Shown: positions 49,534-63,079, counted from the stretch's first letter. The stretch: 64,000 nucleotides of DNA from Mycolicibacter nonchromogenicus (GCF_002101775.1 NZ_LQPI01000032.1:1-64000), one strand, 5' to 3'. Translations and numbers: made by a program. Notes: generated by a model not told the origin, from the letters alone.

Positions 49534-49735
49534 GGGCACCTCTCGGGATAACGGTCGCGGCCAGAGCGCCGAACCAGATTAAAAGATCTCAATCTGAAAT
49601 TCGGCTTAACTTAACATATTCCAGGACCGCTGCCGCAGCTCGATCACCCGCTGCACTGCGTGCCGGCCCCGAGAGCGACAGCGGCAGCCGCCGCCTGGAA
49701 TGCAGCGTTGCGCTGACGGATGGCAGGCTGAGCCG

Positions 49736-50851
49736 GTGCCCGGTTCGATCTGTGACATCCTGCCGTCCGCCGCCGCGCTGCTGGGAGTTCGGGGCGCGGT
49801 CGACACGCTCGGTCTGCGCGAGCACGTCGGAGACGTGCGGCAGGTGGCGGTGGTGCTGGTCGACGGGCTGGGTTATCACCTACTGCCGCAACTGAAGCGG
49901 GACGCGCCGTTGCTGGCCTCCGTGCTGGCCGGCTCCACCGGTCACCTGAGCGAGCTGGCCTGTGGCTTCCCCTCCACCACACCGACCAGCCTGGTTTCGC
50001 TGGGTACCGGCGTACCGCCGGGCCAGCACGGGGTGCTCGGCTTCACCGTCAACGTTCCCGGAACCGATCGGGTGCTCACGCATATCTTCTGGGGCGACGA
50101 CCCGCCGCCGGCGAGCTGGCAACCGGTGCCCTCCTGGTTCGAGCGCCTGCACGACGCCGGCGTCAGTGCCCGCGCCGTACTGCCGGAGCTGTTCATCGGC
50201 AGTGGCTTGACCGATGCCGCGTACCGGGGCGCGCAGTTCTGTCCGGTGGGCAAAGGTGAGTCGTATGCGCAGCGGCTCGTCGCCGAGCTGGCCTCGCCCG
50301 GTCTGGTCTACGGCTACACCGCGGCGCTCGACCACGCCGCACATGTGTCGGGGATCGGCTCGTCGCACTGGCACGCCGCCGCCGCCCAAGTGGATTCGTT
50401 ACTGGGTTATCTGCTCGAAGAGCTGCCCAGTGACAGTGCACTGGTGATCACCGCGGATCACGGCGGGCTCAACGTGCCCGAGGAGGCCCGCATCGACCTG
50501 GACGCCGACCCCGCGCTGCGCGCCGGAATCCGAGTGGTCGCCGGCGAGCCGCGGGTGCGCTACCTGCACACCGAACCAGGCGCCACCGCCGACGTGCTGG
50601 CGGCCTGGACGGAGCGTCTGGCCGGGCGAGCGTTGGTGCAAACCCGAGAGCAGGCGGTGGCCTCCGGGATCTTCGGCCCGGTGGCCGAGGAGAACCTGGC
50701 GCGAATCGGTGACGTCGTAGTGATCTGCACCGGTGACACCGCGATCCTGGCGACCGAACACGAGCCGCCGCAGGCGGCGGAACTGGTCGGCTTCCACGGC
50801 GCGCTCACCCCGGCCGAGACAGCGATCCCGCTGATCACCTTGACTCGTTGA
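49736..50851 (+). CDS. Alkaline phosphatase-superfamily phosphodiesterase
   Basis: 371 aa from the GTG at 49736. The metal and nucleophile motifs are VVLVDGLGYHLL, ACGFPSTTPTSLVSLGTGVPPG (Thr nucleophile) and SALVITADHGGLNVPEEAR, as in nucleotide pyrophosphatase/phosphodiesterases. No signal peptide is visible, so it is probably cytosolic. The ribosome-binding site is weak and the start could lie slightly upstream. The substrate is unknown. Confidence 0.8.
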   Translation: MPGSICDILPSAAALLGVRGAVDTLGLREHVGDVRQVAVVLVDGLGYHLLPQLKRDAPLLASVLAGSTGHLSELACGFPSTTPTSLVSLGTGVPPGQHGVLGFTVNVPGTDRVLTHIFWGDDPPPASWQPVPSWFERLHDAGVSARAVLPELFIGSGLTDAAYRGAQFCPVGKGESYAQRLVAELASPGLVYGYTAALDHAAHVSGIGSSHWHAAAAQVDSLLGYLLEELPSDSALVITADHGGLNVPEEARIDLDADPALRAGIRVVAGEPRVRYLHTEPGATADVLAAWTERLAGRALVQTREQAVASGIFGPVAEENLARIGDVVVICTGDTAILATEHEPPQAAELVGFHGALTPAETAIPLITLTR

Positions 50852-50867
50852 CTCGGCGCCGGGGCGG

Positions 50868-52364
50868 TTACTCCCGGTCGCCGAACTCGTCGAACCAGTG
50901 GGCCAGTTTGCCGCGCCTACTGACCGCCCGCAGTCGACGTTCGGCCGCCAGGCGGGTCTTGCTGGTGGTGACGATCAGCAGCTCGTCGCCGACGGTGATT
51001 CGGGTGTCGGGCTGGGGGACGAAGGTGTCGCCGTTGCGGATGATCAGCGTGATGACGCTCGGATCGGGCAGCCGCAGCTCCAGCACCGAGACGTTGTGCA
51101 GCTTCGATCCCGGCTGCACCGTCATCGTCAGCAGATCGGCCTCCAAGACGTCCAGCGGCGCGGCCTCGACGTGGACTTCGCGGGTGGTGTCCCGCGGGAT
51201 CAGTCGCAGCCAGTGCGCGAACAGCCCCAGGCTGGGACCCTGCACCACCGTGAAGACCACCACCAGGATGAACACGATGTTGAGCAGGCGGTAGCTGTCC
51301 GCAACGCCCTCGACGATCGGAAAGGTTGCGAGCACGATCGGAACCGCGCCACGCAGGCCCGCCCAGGACAGGAAGATCTGCTCTCGCCAGGGCACCTTGA
51401 ACCAGATCAGCGATGCCACCACCGACAGTGGCCGGCTCAACAGCAGCAGCACCGCCCCGATCACCAGCGCCGGGATCAGTTCTGCCGACAAGTGGCTCGG
51501 GGTCACCAACAGGCCCAGCAAGACGAACAGCCCGATCTGGGCCAGCCAGCCCAGCCCCTCGGCGAACGAGCGGGTGGCCGCCCGGTGCGGCAAGCCGGAG
51601 TTGGCCAGCACGACACCCGCCAGGTACGCGGCGATGAACCCGCTGGCGTGCACCGAAGCGGCTGAGGCGAATGCCACCATCGCCAGTGCGAACGTCGCCA
51701 GGGGATACAGCCCGGACGCCGGCAGGGCGGCGCGGCGCAGCATCATCGCCCCGAAGTACCCGGCGAGCAGACCGATCGCCGTGCCGGCCACCAACTCGTA
51801 GAACACCGCGCCGACGGCGTGGACCGGGTCGATCATCAGCGGCGTGGCGCTCAGCATCAGCACCACGATCGCCGCCGGCGCGTCGTTGAAACCGGACTCG
51901 GCCTCCAAGAGCCCGGCCACCCGCCGCGGCAGCGGCAGCACGCGCAGGATGGAGAACACCGCCGCGGCGTCGGTCGGTGAGACGATCGCGCCCAGCAGGA
52001 AGGCGAGCTGCCAACTGATGCCCAGCAGCAGGTGCGCGGCCACGGCGATCACCGCCATGCTGACCCCGACACCGACGGTGGCCAGCACCGCCGCCGGCGC
52101 CAGCAGCCGGCGGATGTTGGCGAACCGGGTCGTCAAACCGCCTTCGACCAGGATCACCGCCAGCGCGGTGGTGCCCAGGTCGCTGGCCAGCTGGACATCG
52201 TGGAAATCCAGGCCCAGCCCTTCGTTGCCGATCGCCACCCCCACCAGCAGGAACAGCAACAGGCTGGGCAGCCCGACCCGATCTGCCGCTCGGGTGGCGA
52301 TGATGCTGGCCAGCAGAACCAAGCCCCCGATCAACAGAGCCACATAGAGCTGCTCCAGGGTCAT
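50868..52364 (-). CDS. K+/H+ antiporter, CPA1 type with TrkA-C domain
   Basis: 498 aa from the ATG at 52364. An in-frame start at 52406 would add 14 residues. About 12 membrane helices contain GAIVSPTDAAAVFSILR and EAESGFNDAPAAIVVLM, as in NhaP2/CvrA antiporters. A TrkA-C (RCK-C) domain follows at about 400-480 (LLTMTVQPGSKLHNVSVLELRL). It probably exports K+ or Na+ under control of a nucleotide or ion ligand. It is divergent from a TrkA-like gene. Confidence 0.88.
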   Translation of the reverse strand: MTLEQLYVALLIGGLVLLASIIATRAADRVGLPSLLLFLLVGVAIGNEGLGLDFHDVQLASDLGTTALAVILVEGGLTTRFANIRRLLAPAAVLATVGVGVSMAVIAVAAHLLLGISWQLAFLLGAIVSPTDAAAVFSILRVLPLPRRVAGLLEAESGFNDAPAAIVVLMLSATPLMIDPVHAVGAVFYELVAGTAIGLLAGYFGAMMLRRAALPASGLYPLATFALAMVAFASAASVHASGFIAAYLAGVVLANSGLPHRAATRSFAEGLGWLAQIGLFVLLGLLVTPSHLSAELIPALVIGAVLLLLSRPLSVVASLIWFKVPWREQIFLSWAGLRGAVPIVLATFPIVEGVADSYRLLNIVFILVVVFTVVQGPSLGLFAHWLRLIPRDTTREVHVEAAPLDVLEADLLTMTVQPGSKLHNVSVLELRLPDPSVITLIIRNGDTFVPQPDTRITVGDELLIVTTSKTRLAAERRLRAVSRRGKLAHWFDEFGDRE

Positions 52365-52510
52365 CTGCTCCCCGTTCGGGCTGTTGTTGGCGGTCGGGCC
52401 CGCCAATATGATTCGCTCACAGTCGGCGGGTTCGTGTTATCTGTCAGTAAATCAGTAGTGCTGTCACGACCGTGTTACGCCCGCAACGGCCAGGGACGAG
52501 GGGAGCCATC

Positions 52511-53191
52511 TTGCGCATCGGGATCGCAGGTGCCGGCGCGGTGGGGCGATCCGTCGCGCAAGAACTGATCGGCGACGGGCACCGGGTGCTGCTGATCGAA
52601 CGCAACCCGGCGCATTACCAGCCACGTACCGTCCCGGAGGCCGAGTGGCTGCTGGCAGACGCCTGCGAGCTGAGCGCGCTACGGGAATCCGGCATCGAGA
52701 TGTGTGATGTGGTGATCGCTGCCACCGGGGATGACAAGGCCAATCTGGCGACCGCGTTGCTGGCCAAGGCGGAGTTCGGGGTGACTCGGGTGGTGGCCCG
52801 GGTGAACAACGCCCGCAACGAGCCGCTGTTCACCGACGAGTGGGGCATCGACGTCGCGGTCTCCACCCCGCGGGCGATGGTCGCCGCAGTGGAGGGCGCG
52901 ATCGACGTCGGGCACCTGGTGCCCCTGATGGGCCTGCGGCGCGGTCAGGCCAGCCTGACGAAACTGACCCTGCCCGACGACAATCCGCTGATCGGAAGGC
53001 AGGTCTGTGACATCGCGCTGCCCGAGGGCGCCGCGCTGGTCGCGGTGCAGCGCGGTGACCGGGTGATCCTGCCGCGGGCCACGGAGGCGCTGCAGGCCGG
53101 CGACCAGATGCACTTCGTCGCGGCCAGCGGGATGGACGACGAGGTCCGAGCGGTGGTGCACGGCGCACCCGCGGGCCGAAGGATGCATTGA
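52511..53191 (+). CDS. TrkA-family potassium uptake regulator (Ceo-type)
   Basis: 226 aa from the TTG at 52511, with GGGGAG about 6 nt upstream. The N-terminal RCK-N Rossmann motif is GIAGAGAVGRSVA, NAD(H) binding is expected, and CDVVIAATGDDKANLATALLAK is typical of TrkA/CeoB. A TrkA-C domain ends the protein (about 140-215). It would gate a K+ transporter. It is divergent from the K+/H+ antiporter gene, so together they likely balance potassium. Confidence 0.87.
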   Translation: MRIGIAGAGAVGRSVAQELIGDGHRVLLIERNPAHYQPRTVPEAEWLLADACELSALRESGIEMCDVVIAATGDDKANLATALLAKAEFGVTRVVARVNNARNEPLFTDEWGIDVAVSTPRAMVAAVEGAIDVGHLVPLMGLRRGQASLTKLTLPDDNPLIGRQVCDIALPEGAALVAVQRGDRVILPRATEALQAGDQMHFVAASGMDDEVRAVVHGAPAGRRMH

Positions 53192-53215
53192 CGCCGTGCC
53201 GCCGCGGTGGGAACC

Positions 53216-54130
53216 ATGAGCACGGCGTCGCGCGAGCAGGATGATGCCGGAAGCCTGGCCAGCGGAGCCGGGGTCATGGCCACGGTGCTGGCGGCCGCCC
53301 GGGCAGCGGCGGTGTCGCGCGAACTGATCAACGACCCGTTCGCGGCGCCGTTGGTGCATAAGGTCGGGCTGGAGTTCTGCATCCGGGTGGCCGATGGGGA
53401 GTTGGACATCAGCCGGCTCGGCACAGACGGGGGATTTCCCCGGTTCGCCGAATTCTCCGCGGCACGAACCCACTTCTTCGACGCGTTCTTCACCGATGCC
53501 GGCCGCGCGGGCATTCGCCAGGCGGTGATCCTGGGCGCCGGGCTGGACACCCGCGCCTACCGGCTGTGGTGGCCGCCGGAGACCATCGTCTACGAGGTAG
53601 ACCATCCGCACGTCGTGGACTTCAAGACCATCGCCATGCGGGCCTGGGACGCCACGCCGAGCGTTGACCGCCGTGCGGTCGGTGTCGGCCTGCGCGGCGA
53701 TTGGCCGGCGGCCCTGCGCCGGGTGGGTTTCGACGCCGCCGCGCCCACGGTGTGGGTCATCGAGGGGCTGCTGGTCTGGTACGTCCCCTCGGATGCCCAG
53801 AATCGCCTGCTCGACGGTGTCACCGGACTCAGCGCGCCTGGCAGCCGGCTCGCCGCGGATCACGCGGTGCCGCCGAGCCGGCCGCAGGCTGTGCATCACG
53901 AATCCCTGGTCGAGCGATGGCGCCGGCGTGGGCTGAGCCTCACCGGGCCTGGCCCGTTCTACTCCGGAGAACACACCGACGTCGTGCGGCATCTCACCGA
54001 AAGTGGCTGGGCAACCACTCAATCCGGAATCGCTGACTTATTCGAGGCGGCCCGACTGCCCAGGTTGTCCGACCGTGAGCTTGATGGTGCTCCGGCGGCA
54101 ATCCGCTACGTCGAGGCCATCCGGCGCTGA
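53216..54130 (+). CDS. SAM-dependent methyltransferase (LCMT/PPM family)
   Basis: 304 aa from the ATG at 53216 (GGTGGGA upstream; GTG at 53207 is the alternative). The family signature is clear: ASGAGVMATVLAAARAA, NDPFAAPLV, AVILGAGLDTRAYRL as SAM motif I, and VYEVDHPHVVDFK. Mycobacteria carry many paralogues of this leucine-carboxyl-methyltransferase-like group. Targets are unknown. It follows the TrkA gene closely on the same strand. Confidence 0.88.
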   Translation: MSTASREQDDAGSLASGAGVMATVLAAARAAAVSRELINDPFAAPLVHKVGLEFCIRVADGELDISRLGTDGGFPRFAEFSAARTHFFDAFFTDAGRAGIRQAVILGAGLDTRAYRLWWPPETIVYEVDHPHVVDFKTIAMRAWDATPSVDRRAVGVGLRGDWPAALRRVGFDAAAPTVWVIEGLLVWYVPSDAQNRLLDGVTGLSAPGSRLAADHAVPPSRPQAVHHESLVERWRRRGLSLTGPGPFYSGEHTDVVRHLTESGWATTQSGIADLFEAARLPRLSDRELDGAPAAIRYVEAIRR

Positions 54131-54140
54131 TCGGCCGGCG

Positions 54141-54536
54141 TCAGCCCGCCATGAATTCGGCGTAGGCAGAAGCCAACTCGGGCGGCAGGCCGGTGGTTTG
54201 GCATTGCCGTTGCGTCTCGCCGATGGGCGCCAGAATGCCACGCAGCTCGAAATACTCCTGGGGGTGCGCGGTGAAGTAGCTGCGCACCTCGGCCGCGGCT
54301 TGCGGTCGCGGCGAGGTGATGGCCCGATTCACCACGGCATTGGCGCCGGGGTGGGTGGCCAGATAATTCTGCGCCGAACCGGTCACCGAGTTCACGGTGC
54401 CCGACACCCCAGCCGGACTGCAGTCCGGTGCGGCAGACGCCGCCGGGGCGACGACCAGGGCGGCAGCGGTGGCGCCCAGTAGTCCGGCACCGAGGCCGAA
54501 TCGGCGAAACATGGTGAAGCCGTGGGATTTCGACAT
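54141..54536 (-). CDS. Haemophore-like (MHB) secreted protein
   Basis: 131 aa. The ATG at 54536 has AGGAA upstream. The signal peptide (RRFGLGAGLLGATAAALVVA) ends near ASAA-PDC. The mature part is a small helical domain with a Cys pair (PDCSPAG and RQCQTTG) and SVTGSAQNYLATHPGAN and YFTAHPQEYFELR. This is the mycobacterial haem-binding (Rv0203-type) pattern. It may bind haem outside the cell for iron uptake. It is a single-gene unit. Confidence 0.82.
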   Translation of the reverse strand: MSKSHGFTMFRRFGLGAGLLGATAAALVVAPAASAAPDCSPAGVSGTVNSVTGSAQNYLATHPGANAVVNRAITSPRPQAAAEVRSYFTAHPQEYFELRGILAPIGETQRQCQTTGLPPELASAYAEFMAG

Positions 54537-54656
54537 CGTTTTCCTTCCGGGTGGTGGATGTAGTTCCCGTCCGGAGTCCAAGGTACGCACGGCCGAAGTG
54601 CACGCGGGTGTGTCCTGTCGCACAGACAACGACGCGCGTGGCCACCATTTCTCAAC

Positions 54657-54678
54657 TTGCCGCATCTTTAGGCGGCAA
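54657..54678. promoter_or_regulatory. Inverted repeat upstream of haemophore gene
   Basis: TTGCCGC and GCGGCAA (7-bp arms, 8-nt spacer) lie about 120 nt before the haemophore-like start. It differs from the IdeR box, so the regulator is not identified. Confidence 0.35.
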
Positions 54679-54753
54679 ACGCTCCACAAGTCCGGAGCGA
54701 TTCGTTAAGGCCCGCTCTTAAACTGCGAGATCAGCACTTATCGGATCGTGACC

Positions 54754-55509
54754 TTAATGTTTGCTCGCACGGTCGATTGCGGCCTGCGCGGCCTCTTTTA
54801 TCGGCCCATGCCAGACATCGCCGTGACCGGGCGCCAAGACCTCGGTCTCCAGCAGAGCCAGCGCACTGAGGCTGCGCAGGCAGTCGTCTTGGCTGTAGCT
54901 GAACAGCTCCGGCAGCAGTTGCGGCCCGGTGTGAGACAACACCGGATGACCGGTGATCAACGCGTCCCCACTGGCCAGAACGCCGTCGACCAGATACGAG
55001 CAGTGCCCGCGGGTGTGGCCGGGCGTGGGGATGGCGACCGGCTGACCGGGCAGTCCCGCGGCGATCTCGCCGGTCAGCGCTTGCGCGGACGGGATGCCTT
55101 CCCGGTTCAGTCCGCCGCTGCGCACCACATGCGCGCTCCACAGCGCCCAGCTCGGCCGCCACAGCCGCGGAGCCAACGCCAGTGGTGAAACCTGCTCCAG
55201 GTATTCGCGTTTGGCGTGGCCGACCTCGTCTGCATGGCAATACACGGGGGTACCGTGCGTCTTGGCGAGCCAGATCGCCGCACCGAAATGGTCGACGTGG
55301 GCATGAGTGAGCAACACCGCCCGAACATCGCCTGGGCGATAGCCCAGGGCGCCCAGCGATGCCAACACGTCGGTGCGATCGCCTGGGTAGCCGGCATCGA
55401 CCAGCATGACTCCGCTGTCATCGGTGACCAGCAACCAGTTGACGGCCTCGCCGCGGGCCAAGTACACCCGCTCGGTCACCGGAACGAGCTCTACGAGCTT
55501 CTCACCCAT
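54754..55509 (-). CDS. Metallo-beta-lactamase-fold hydrolase (Rv0406c-like)
   Basis: 251 aa from the ATG at 55509. Zinc motifs [37 protein letters not shown] and the final GHGDVWHG are complete, so an active dinuclear hydrolase is expected. Such proteins include glyoxalase II and lactonase types. The substrate is unknown. It is divergent from fgd1 with 43 nt between them, as in M. tuberculosis (Rv0406c-Rv0407). Confidence 0.86.
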   Translation of the reverse strand: MGEKLVELVPVTERVYLARGEAVNWLLVTDDSGVMLVDAGYPGDRTDVLASLGALGYRPGDVRAVLLTHAHVDHFGAAIWLAKTHGTPVYCHADEVGHAKREYLEQVSPLALAPRLWRPSWALWSAHVVRSGGLNREGIPSAQALTGEIAAGLPGQPVAIPTPGHTRGHCSYLVDGVLASGDALITGHPVLSHTGPQLLPELFSYSQDDCLRSLSALALLETEVLAPGHGDVWHGPIKEAAQAAIDRASKH

Positions 55510-55552
55510 GCCCGTGAGTCTAGAAAGGCGGCGGGAGAGTAGAAAAGGTGGA

Positions 55553-56587
55553 ATGGCGGAACTAAAACTCGGGTACAAGGCATCGGCAGAGCAGTTCGGA
55601 CCGCGAGAGCTGGTGGAGCTCGGCGTCGCCGCCGAAGCGCATGGCATGGACAGCGCCACCGTCAGCGACCATTTCCAGCCCTGGCGGCACGACGGCGGCC
55701 ACGCCCCGTTCTCGCTGGCCTGGATGACCGCGGTCGGCGAACGGACCAGCAGGATCGTGCTGGGCACCTCCGTGCTGACCCCGACGTTCCGCTACAACCC
55801 CGCCGTCGTCGCGCAGGCGTTCGCGACCATGAGCTGCCTGTACCCCCAGCGGATCTTTCTGGGTGTGGGCACCGGCGAGGCGTTGAACGAGATCGCGACC
55901 GGTTTCACCGGCGAGTGGCCCGAATTCAAGGAGCGGTTCGGGCGGCTGCGTGAGTCGGTGCGGCTGATGCGCGAACTGTGGCGCGGTGACCGGGTGGACT
56001 TCGACGGCGACTACTACAAGCTCAAGGGCGCCTCGATCTACGACGTGCCGGAGTCCGGCGTCCCCGTCTACATCGCCGCGGGCGGGCCGGCGGTGGCGAA
56101 GTACGCGGGGCGGGTGGGCGACGGCTTCATCTGCACCTCCGGCAAGGGTGCGGAGCTCTACACCGAGAAGTTGATGCCGGCGGTGTCAGAGGGTGCGGCC
56201 ATCGCCGAGCGAGACTCTGCCGCGATCGACAAGATGATCGAGATCAAGATCTCCTACGACCCGGATCCTGACCTGGCTCTCAACAACACCCGGTTCTGGG
56301 CCCCGCTGTCACTGACTGCCGAGCAGAAGCACTCCATCGACGATCCCATCGAGATGGAAAAGGCGGCCGACGCCCTGCCGATCGAGCAGATCGCCAAGCG
56401 CTGGATCGTCGCCTCGGACCCGGACGAGGCGGTGGAGAAGGTCGGTGAATACGTGAACTGGGGCCTGAATCACCTGGTGCTTCATGCTCCGGGCCACGAC
56501 CAGCGCCGTTTCCTGGAGTTGTTCAAGACCGACCTGGAGCCGCGGCTGCGCCGGCTGAGCACACCGTCCGGGGCGGGTCAGGCGTAA
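55553..56587 (+). CDS. fgd1: F420-dependent glucose-6-phosphate dehydrogenase
   Basis: 344 aa from the ATG at 55553 (AAAAGGTGGA upstream). The luciferase-like TIM barrel starts [20 protein letters not shown], with [18 protein letters not shown] and [12 protein letters not shown] binding F420 and substrate. It oxidises glucose 6-phosphate and supplies F420H2 for redox defence and activation of nitroimidazole prodrugs. The length is close to M. tuberculosis Fgd1 (336). In M. tuberculosis pta and ackA follow; here a cupin gene overlaps its 3' end. Confidence 0.97.
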   Translation: MAELKLGYKASAEQFGPRELVELGVAAEAHGMDSATVSDHFQPWRHDGGHAPFSLAWMTAVGERTSRIVLGTSVLTPTFRYNPAVVAQAFATMSCLYPQRIFLGVGTGEALNEIATGFTGEWPEFKERFGRLRESVRLMRELWRGDRVDFDGDYYKLKGASIYDVPESGVPVYIAAGGPAVAKYAGRVGDGFICTSGKGAELYTEKLMPAVSEGAAIAERDSAAIDKMIEIKISYDPDPDLALNNTRFWAPLSLTAEQKHSIDDPIEMEKAADALPIEQIAKRWIVASDPDEAVEKVGEYVNWGLNHLVLHAPGHDQRRFLELFKTDLEPRLRRLSTPSGAGQA

Positions 56588-57012
56588 CCGCAGCCGGGGT
56601 CCGGCGCATCCTCGAAGAACGGGGCGTCGATCGGCAACAGGTACACGGCTTCGAGTACCACCGGAGTCGACCCCAGATTGCGGCCGATGTGCGCATGCTC
56701 AGGCCCGCCGGGTTCGGTCATCGGGTCGCCGGGTCCGTAGATGCCGTCGAGACTGCAGTCGGCGCGGTTATGGGTCAGGGTGCCCTGTCGCACCACACCG
56801 AAGACGGTGCCCCCGTGCCAATGCCAGCCGGTGCTGCCACCGGGTTCGATGGTGATCTCCCTCAGGAAGTAGTCGCGGCCCTCGCCCGTGGTCTGCGACA
56901 GCGTCACTCCGTGGGTCTTGTCGCTCGGCGTCGCGCCGGCCGACGGCGCCAGCACGACCGCAAGAGTCGCCGAGATCGCCGCGGTTCGCCACATCCAGTC
57001 GGTCACGGTCAT
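56578..57012 (-). CDS. Secreted cupin-domain protein
   Basis: 144 aa. An N-terminal hydrophobic stretch ending near SAGA-TP is a likely signal peptide. The cupin barrel carries a metal-ligand pattern [13 protein letters not shown] and a second motif with EHAHIG. The function is unknown; such proteins range from small oxygenases to sugar-binding proteins. It overlaps the fgd1 3' end by 10 nt on the opposite strand and lies 5 nt beyond the pknG stop in the same direction. Confidence 0.78.
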   Translation of the reverse strand: MTVTDWMWRTAAISATLAVVLAPSAGATPSDKTHGVTLSQTTGEGRDYFLREITIEPGGSTGWHWHGGTVFGVVRQGTLTHNRADCSLDGIYGPGDPMTEPGGPEHAHIGRNLGSTPVVLEAVYLLPIDAPFFEDAPDPGCGYA

Positions 57013-57017
57013 CGAAT

Positions 57018-60297
<3,280 letters not shown>

Positions 60298-60301
<4 letters not shown>

Positions 60302-61617
60302 CTGTACTCGTTCAGTCGAGGCCACAACCCGAGCGCGACCGCGATCGCGGCACCCATGCTGAGTACCGCGCCCCCCACCGGGGCCACCGACAGTACCCGG
60401 CGGGCATTGAGGACATCACCGCGCAGCTGATTGCGACTGTGCTGCAGCGCCTTGTCCAGGGCCGCATCGAGCTGATCGAAGGCGGGAGTCGAGTCGTCAC
60501 CGCTGCCGCCCAGCGCCACCTGGGTGGCCGCCCGATAGTTGCCGACGCTGATGTAGGCGTTCATTCGGTCATTGGCCTGGCGCCAGCGGTCCAGCAGCTG
60601 CCCGGCGTTGGCCAGGTCCGCCCTGTCCACCGCGTCCCCTCGGACCAGGTACTCCTCCAGCTGCTCCTCCATGGAGTCGAGGCGCTGGTAAAAGGTCTGC
60701 TTACGGGTCTCCTCGTCGCCGCGCCGGATCAGCGACAGGGTCTCGTCGGCGCGTGCCTGCTGCGCGGTGATCGCCAGATTCGTGATCGCCTTGAGCGATT
60801 CGGCGCCGGTGTCCTTGGCGTTGCGGCTGCCGGCGGTGGAGATCACCAGCACCGTCCCGACCCAGATGATCATCAGCAGAATCGCCAGGCCGCCGGCCAC
60901 CAGCCCGGGGTTGATCCGGCGCCGGGTGTGGCGAGCCAGCCAGCGGTGCGCGAACGCGCCGAACAGCACGGTGGTCGCGACCACCAGGATCACCGGGGCC
61001 GGCACCCGCGTCGACGCCGTCGTCTGCTGGTCCACGGTCGCCGAAGTGGCCTGATACAGGCGCTGGGCGTCGGGCAGGATGGTGTGTTGCATCAGCTCGG
61101 AGGCTTCCGACAGATACGACGAGCCGACCGGATCGCCCGAGCGGTTGTTGGTTCGGGCCGTCTCGATCAGTCCGGTGTAGACCGCCAGCTCCGCATTGAT
61201 TCGGCCCAGCAGCTGCAGCAGCGGCTCGTCATCCAGGCCGCCAGAGGCCCTGGTCACCGCGACCGCGGCCGCGGTGATGGCCTGTTCGTAGCGTTCCCGC
61301 ACCGCTCGCGGTTCGCCCTGCGCGATGAACGCTGTGGCTGCTGCGGCGTCGGCGACCGACAGCGTGGTGTAGAGCTGCCCGGCGGCATACGCCAACGGCT
61401 CGGTGTGGTCGAGGACCGTGGTCAGCGTGTGCTGCCGATTGTTGATGGTGCTGGCGGTGGCGAAGGCGCTGAGACCGCCGAGGGAGGCGAGGATGAGTCC
61501 GATGGCCAGAATTTTTCCGGGGGTGGTGGTGAAGAACCACCAGCGGGGTCGGGCAGGTTCGGTCGGCGACCGTAGCCCCGCCGGCTCGGTTGACGGGTGC
61601 GCCAACTCAACGGTCAC
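60298..61617 (-). CDS. glnX: Transmembrane sensor GlnX (Rv0412c-like)
   Basis: 439 aa, the length I recall for Rv0412c. It has membrane segments at about 36-56, 205-222, 235-262 and 405-430. The extracytoplasmic loops are helical, chemoreceptor-like (KAITNLAITAQQARADETLS), with a long region between the first two helices. It is thought to pass the GlnH-bound amino-acid signal to PknG. It is the first gene of glnX-glnH-pknG. Confidence 0.92.
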
Positions 61618-61769
61618 GTCTGTTCAGACTCCATCCCTGCGGCTGCTCGCGGCACCAACGATAATAAAAGGATTCTAAGAGCGCGGGTGGTGTCTGCGCG
61701 GTCTCTCGCGCCGGTTGGTGTCGAAAACGTCGCGTGATCTCGCCAGAACCGAGACCTTGCCCGCCCCGA

Positions 61770-61775
61770 TACGCT
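61770..61775 (+). promoter_or_regulatory. -10 element of mutT3 (leaderless)
   Basis: TACGCT ends 7 nt before the mutT3 GTG at 61783. This supports that GTG as the start. Confidence 0.45.
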
Positions 61776-61782
61776 TCCATGC

Positions 61783-62244
61783 GTGCGTGGTGACGGCGAT
61801 GGCTGGGCGTTTTCCGATACCGGCGCCCGATTCTGGGGTCGGCACGGTGCGGCAGGTCTGCTTCTGCGGGCCCCGCGCCCCAATGGCGCCCGCACCGTAC
61901 TGCTACAACATCGCGCGTGGTGGAGCCATCAGGGCGGCACCTGGGCGTTGCCCGGCGGCGCCCGCGACAGCCACGAGACCCCTGAAGAGGCCGCCATCCG
62001 GGAGGCCCAGGAGGAAGCCGGTCTGCCCGCGGATCGGATTATCGTGCGCGCCGCCGTCGTGACGGCGTCGGCCAGCGGCACCAGCTGGACCTACACCACC
62101 GTGGTCGCCGATGCCGACGAGTTGCTTCCGGTGGTGCCCAACGGGGAGAGCACCGAACTGCGGTGGGTCGACGAACACGAGGTCGCCGGGCTGCCGTTAC
62201 ACCCGGGCTTCGCGGCTAGCTGGGAGTTGCTGCGGGGTTTGTGA
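61783..62244 (+). CDS. mutT3: Nudix hydrolase MutT3
   Basis: 153 aa. The Nudix box GGARDSHETPEEAAIREAQEEAG is complete, with all catalytic Glu residues. It hydrolyses nucleotide or related diphosphates, possibly oxidised nucleotides. The sequence closely follows M. tuberculosis Rv0413 (LLQHRAWWSHQGGTWALPG, ELRWVDEHEVAGLPLHPGF) but ends about 50 residues earlier, so the C-terminal extension is missing. It is divergent from glnX. Confidence 0.9.
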   Translation: MRGDGDGWAFSDTGARFWGRHGAAGLLLRAPRPNGARTVLLQHRAWWSHQGGTWALPGGARDSHETPEEAAIREAQEEAGLPADRIIVRAAVVTASASGTSWTYTTVVADADELLPVVPNGESTELRWVDEHEVAGLPLHPGFAASWELLRGL

Positions 62245-62342
62245 CGCCGGCGTTGGCATCGCTGCCTCAGCGATCGTGCACGCAGGATGAAGAACGTGGG
62301 GAAATTTCGGGCTCAGTACACGATCGGCGGGGGTAGGTCAGG

Positions 62343-63017
62343 TCAGTGTGTGAGCCCGGCCCGCAGTGCCGCCGCCGCGGCCCGCGGATCTTCGGCCGCG
62401 GTGATCGCCCGCACCACCACCACCCGGCGGGCGCCGGCCTCCACCACCTGCGGCAATCGCTCGATGTCGATGCCGCCGATGGCGAACCAAAGCTTGAGGT
62501 CGGGTTGGCCGGCGGCGAACCGCACCAGCTCCAGCCCCGGTGCGGTGCGGCCCGGCTTGGTCGGGGTCGGCCAGCACGGCCCGGTGCAGAAGTAGTCGAC
62601 CGACTCGGCCAGGGCGGTGCCTACCTGATCGCGGTCGTGGGTCGAGCGGCCGATCAGCACGTCGGGTCCGATGACCTCGCGCGCCGCGGGCAGCGGCAGG
62701 TCGTCTTGGCCCAGGTGCAACACGTCGGCGCCGGCGGCGCGGGCGATGTCGGCACGGTCATTGACCGCCAGCAGCGCCCCGTGTCGTCGCGCGGCGTCGG
62801 CCAGGATCTCCAGTGCCGCCAGTTCGCCGCGGGCCTCCAGGGGGCCGAACCGCTGCTCGCCGGCCGATCCCTTGTCGCGCAGCTGAATGATGTCGACGCC
62901 GCCGGCCAGGGCAGCGTCGGCGAACTCGGCCAGGTCGCCGCGTTCCCGGCGGGCATCGGTGCATAAGTAGAGGCGCGCATCAGCGAGTCGGGCGAGACGG
63001 TCGGAGCGTTTGTGCAC
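62343..63017 (-). CDS. thiE: Thiamine-phosphate synthase
   Basis: 224 aa TIM barrel. Family motifs are [59 protein letters not shown] and WFAIGGID. It joins HMP-PP and thiazole phosphate to form thiamine phosphate. The GTG is 6 nt after TAGCGT. It is divergent from thiO, as in M. tuberculosis (Rv0414c/Rv0415). Confidence 0.95.
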   Translation of the reverse strand: MHKRSDRLARLADARLYLCTDARRERGDLAEFADAALAGGVDIIQLRDKGSAGEQRFGPLEARGELAALEILADAARRHGALLAVNDRADIARAAGADVLHLGQDDLPLPAAREVIGPDVLIGRSTHDRDQVGTALAESVDYFCTGPCWPTPTKPGRTAPGLELVRFAAGQPDLKLWFAIGGIDIERLPQVVEAGARRVVVVRAITAAEDPRAAAAALRAGLTH

Positions 63018-63023
63018 ACCGCG

Positions 63024-63029
63024 ACGCTA
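63024..63029 (-). promoter_or_regulatory. -10 element of thiE (leaderless)
   Basis: TAGCGT on the minus strand ends 6 nt before the GTG at 63017. Confidence 0.4.
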
Positions 63030-63079
63030 GCGGCTAGCTTGGGTGTGTCGACACGCGAGCAGGCGGAAGGGAGCAACGC

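Noticed and set aside
45370..49551. Long plus-strand open frames opposite fadE7 and the PGRS gene
   Set aside because: They come from the Gly-codon repeat read in reverse (Ala/Thr/Pro-rich), with no start signal or domain.
54640..54700. IdeR iron box before the haemophore-like gene
   Set aside because: The inverted repeat TTGCCGC/GCGGCAA does not match the TTAGGTTAGGCTAACC-type IdeR consensus.
63018..63079. TPP riboswitch before thiO
   Set aside because: Only 62 nt lie between thiE and thiO, and the conserved CTGAGA core is absent.
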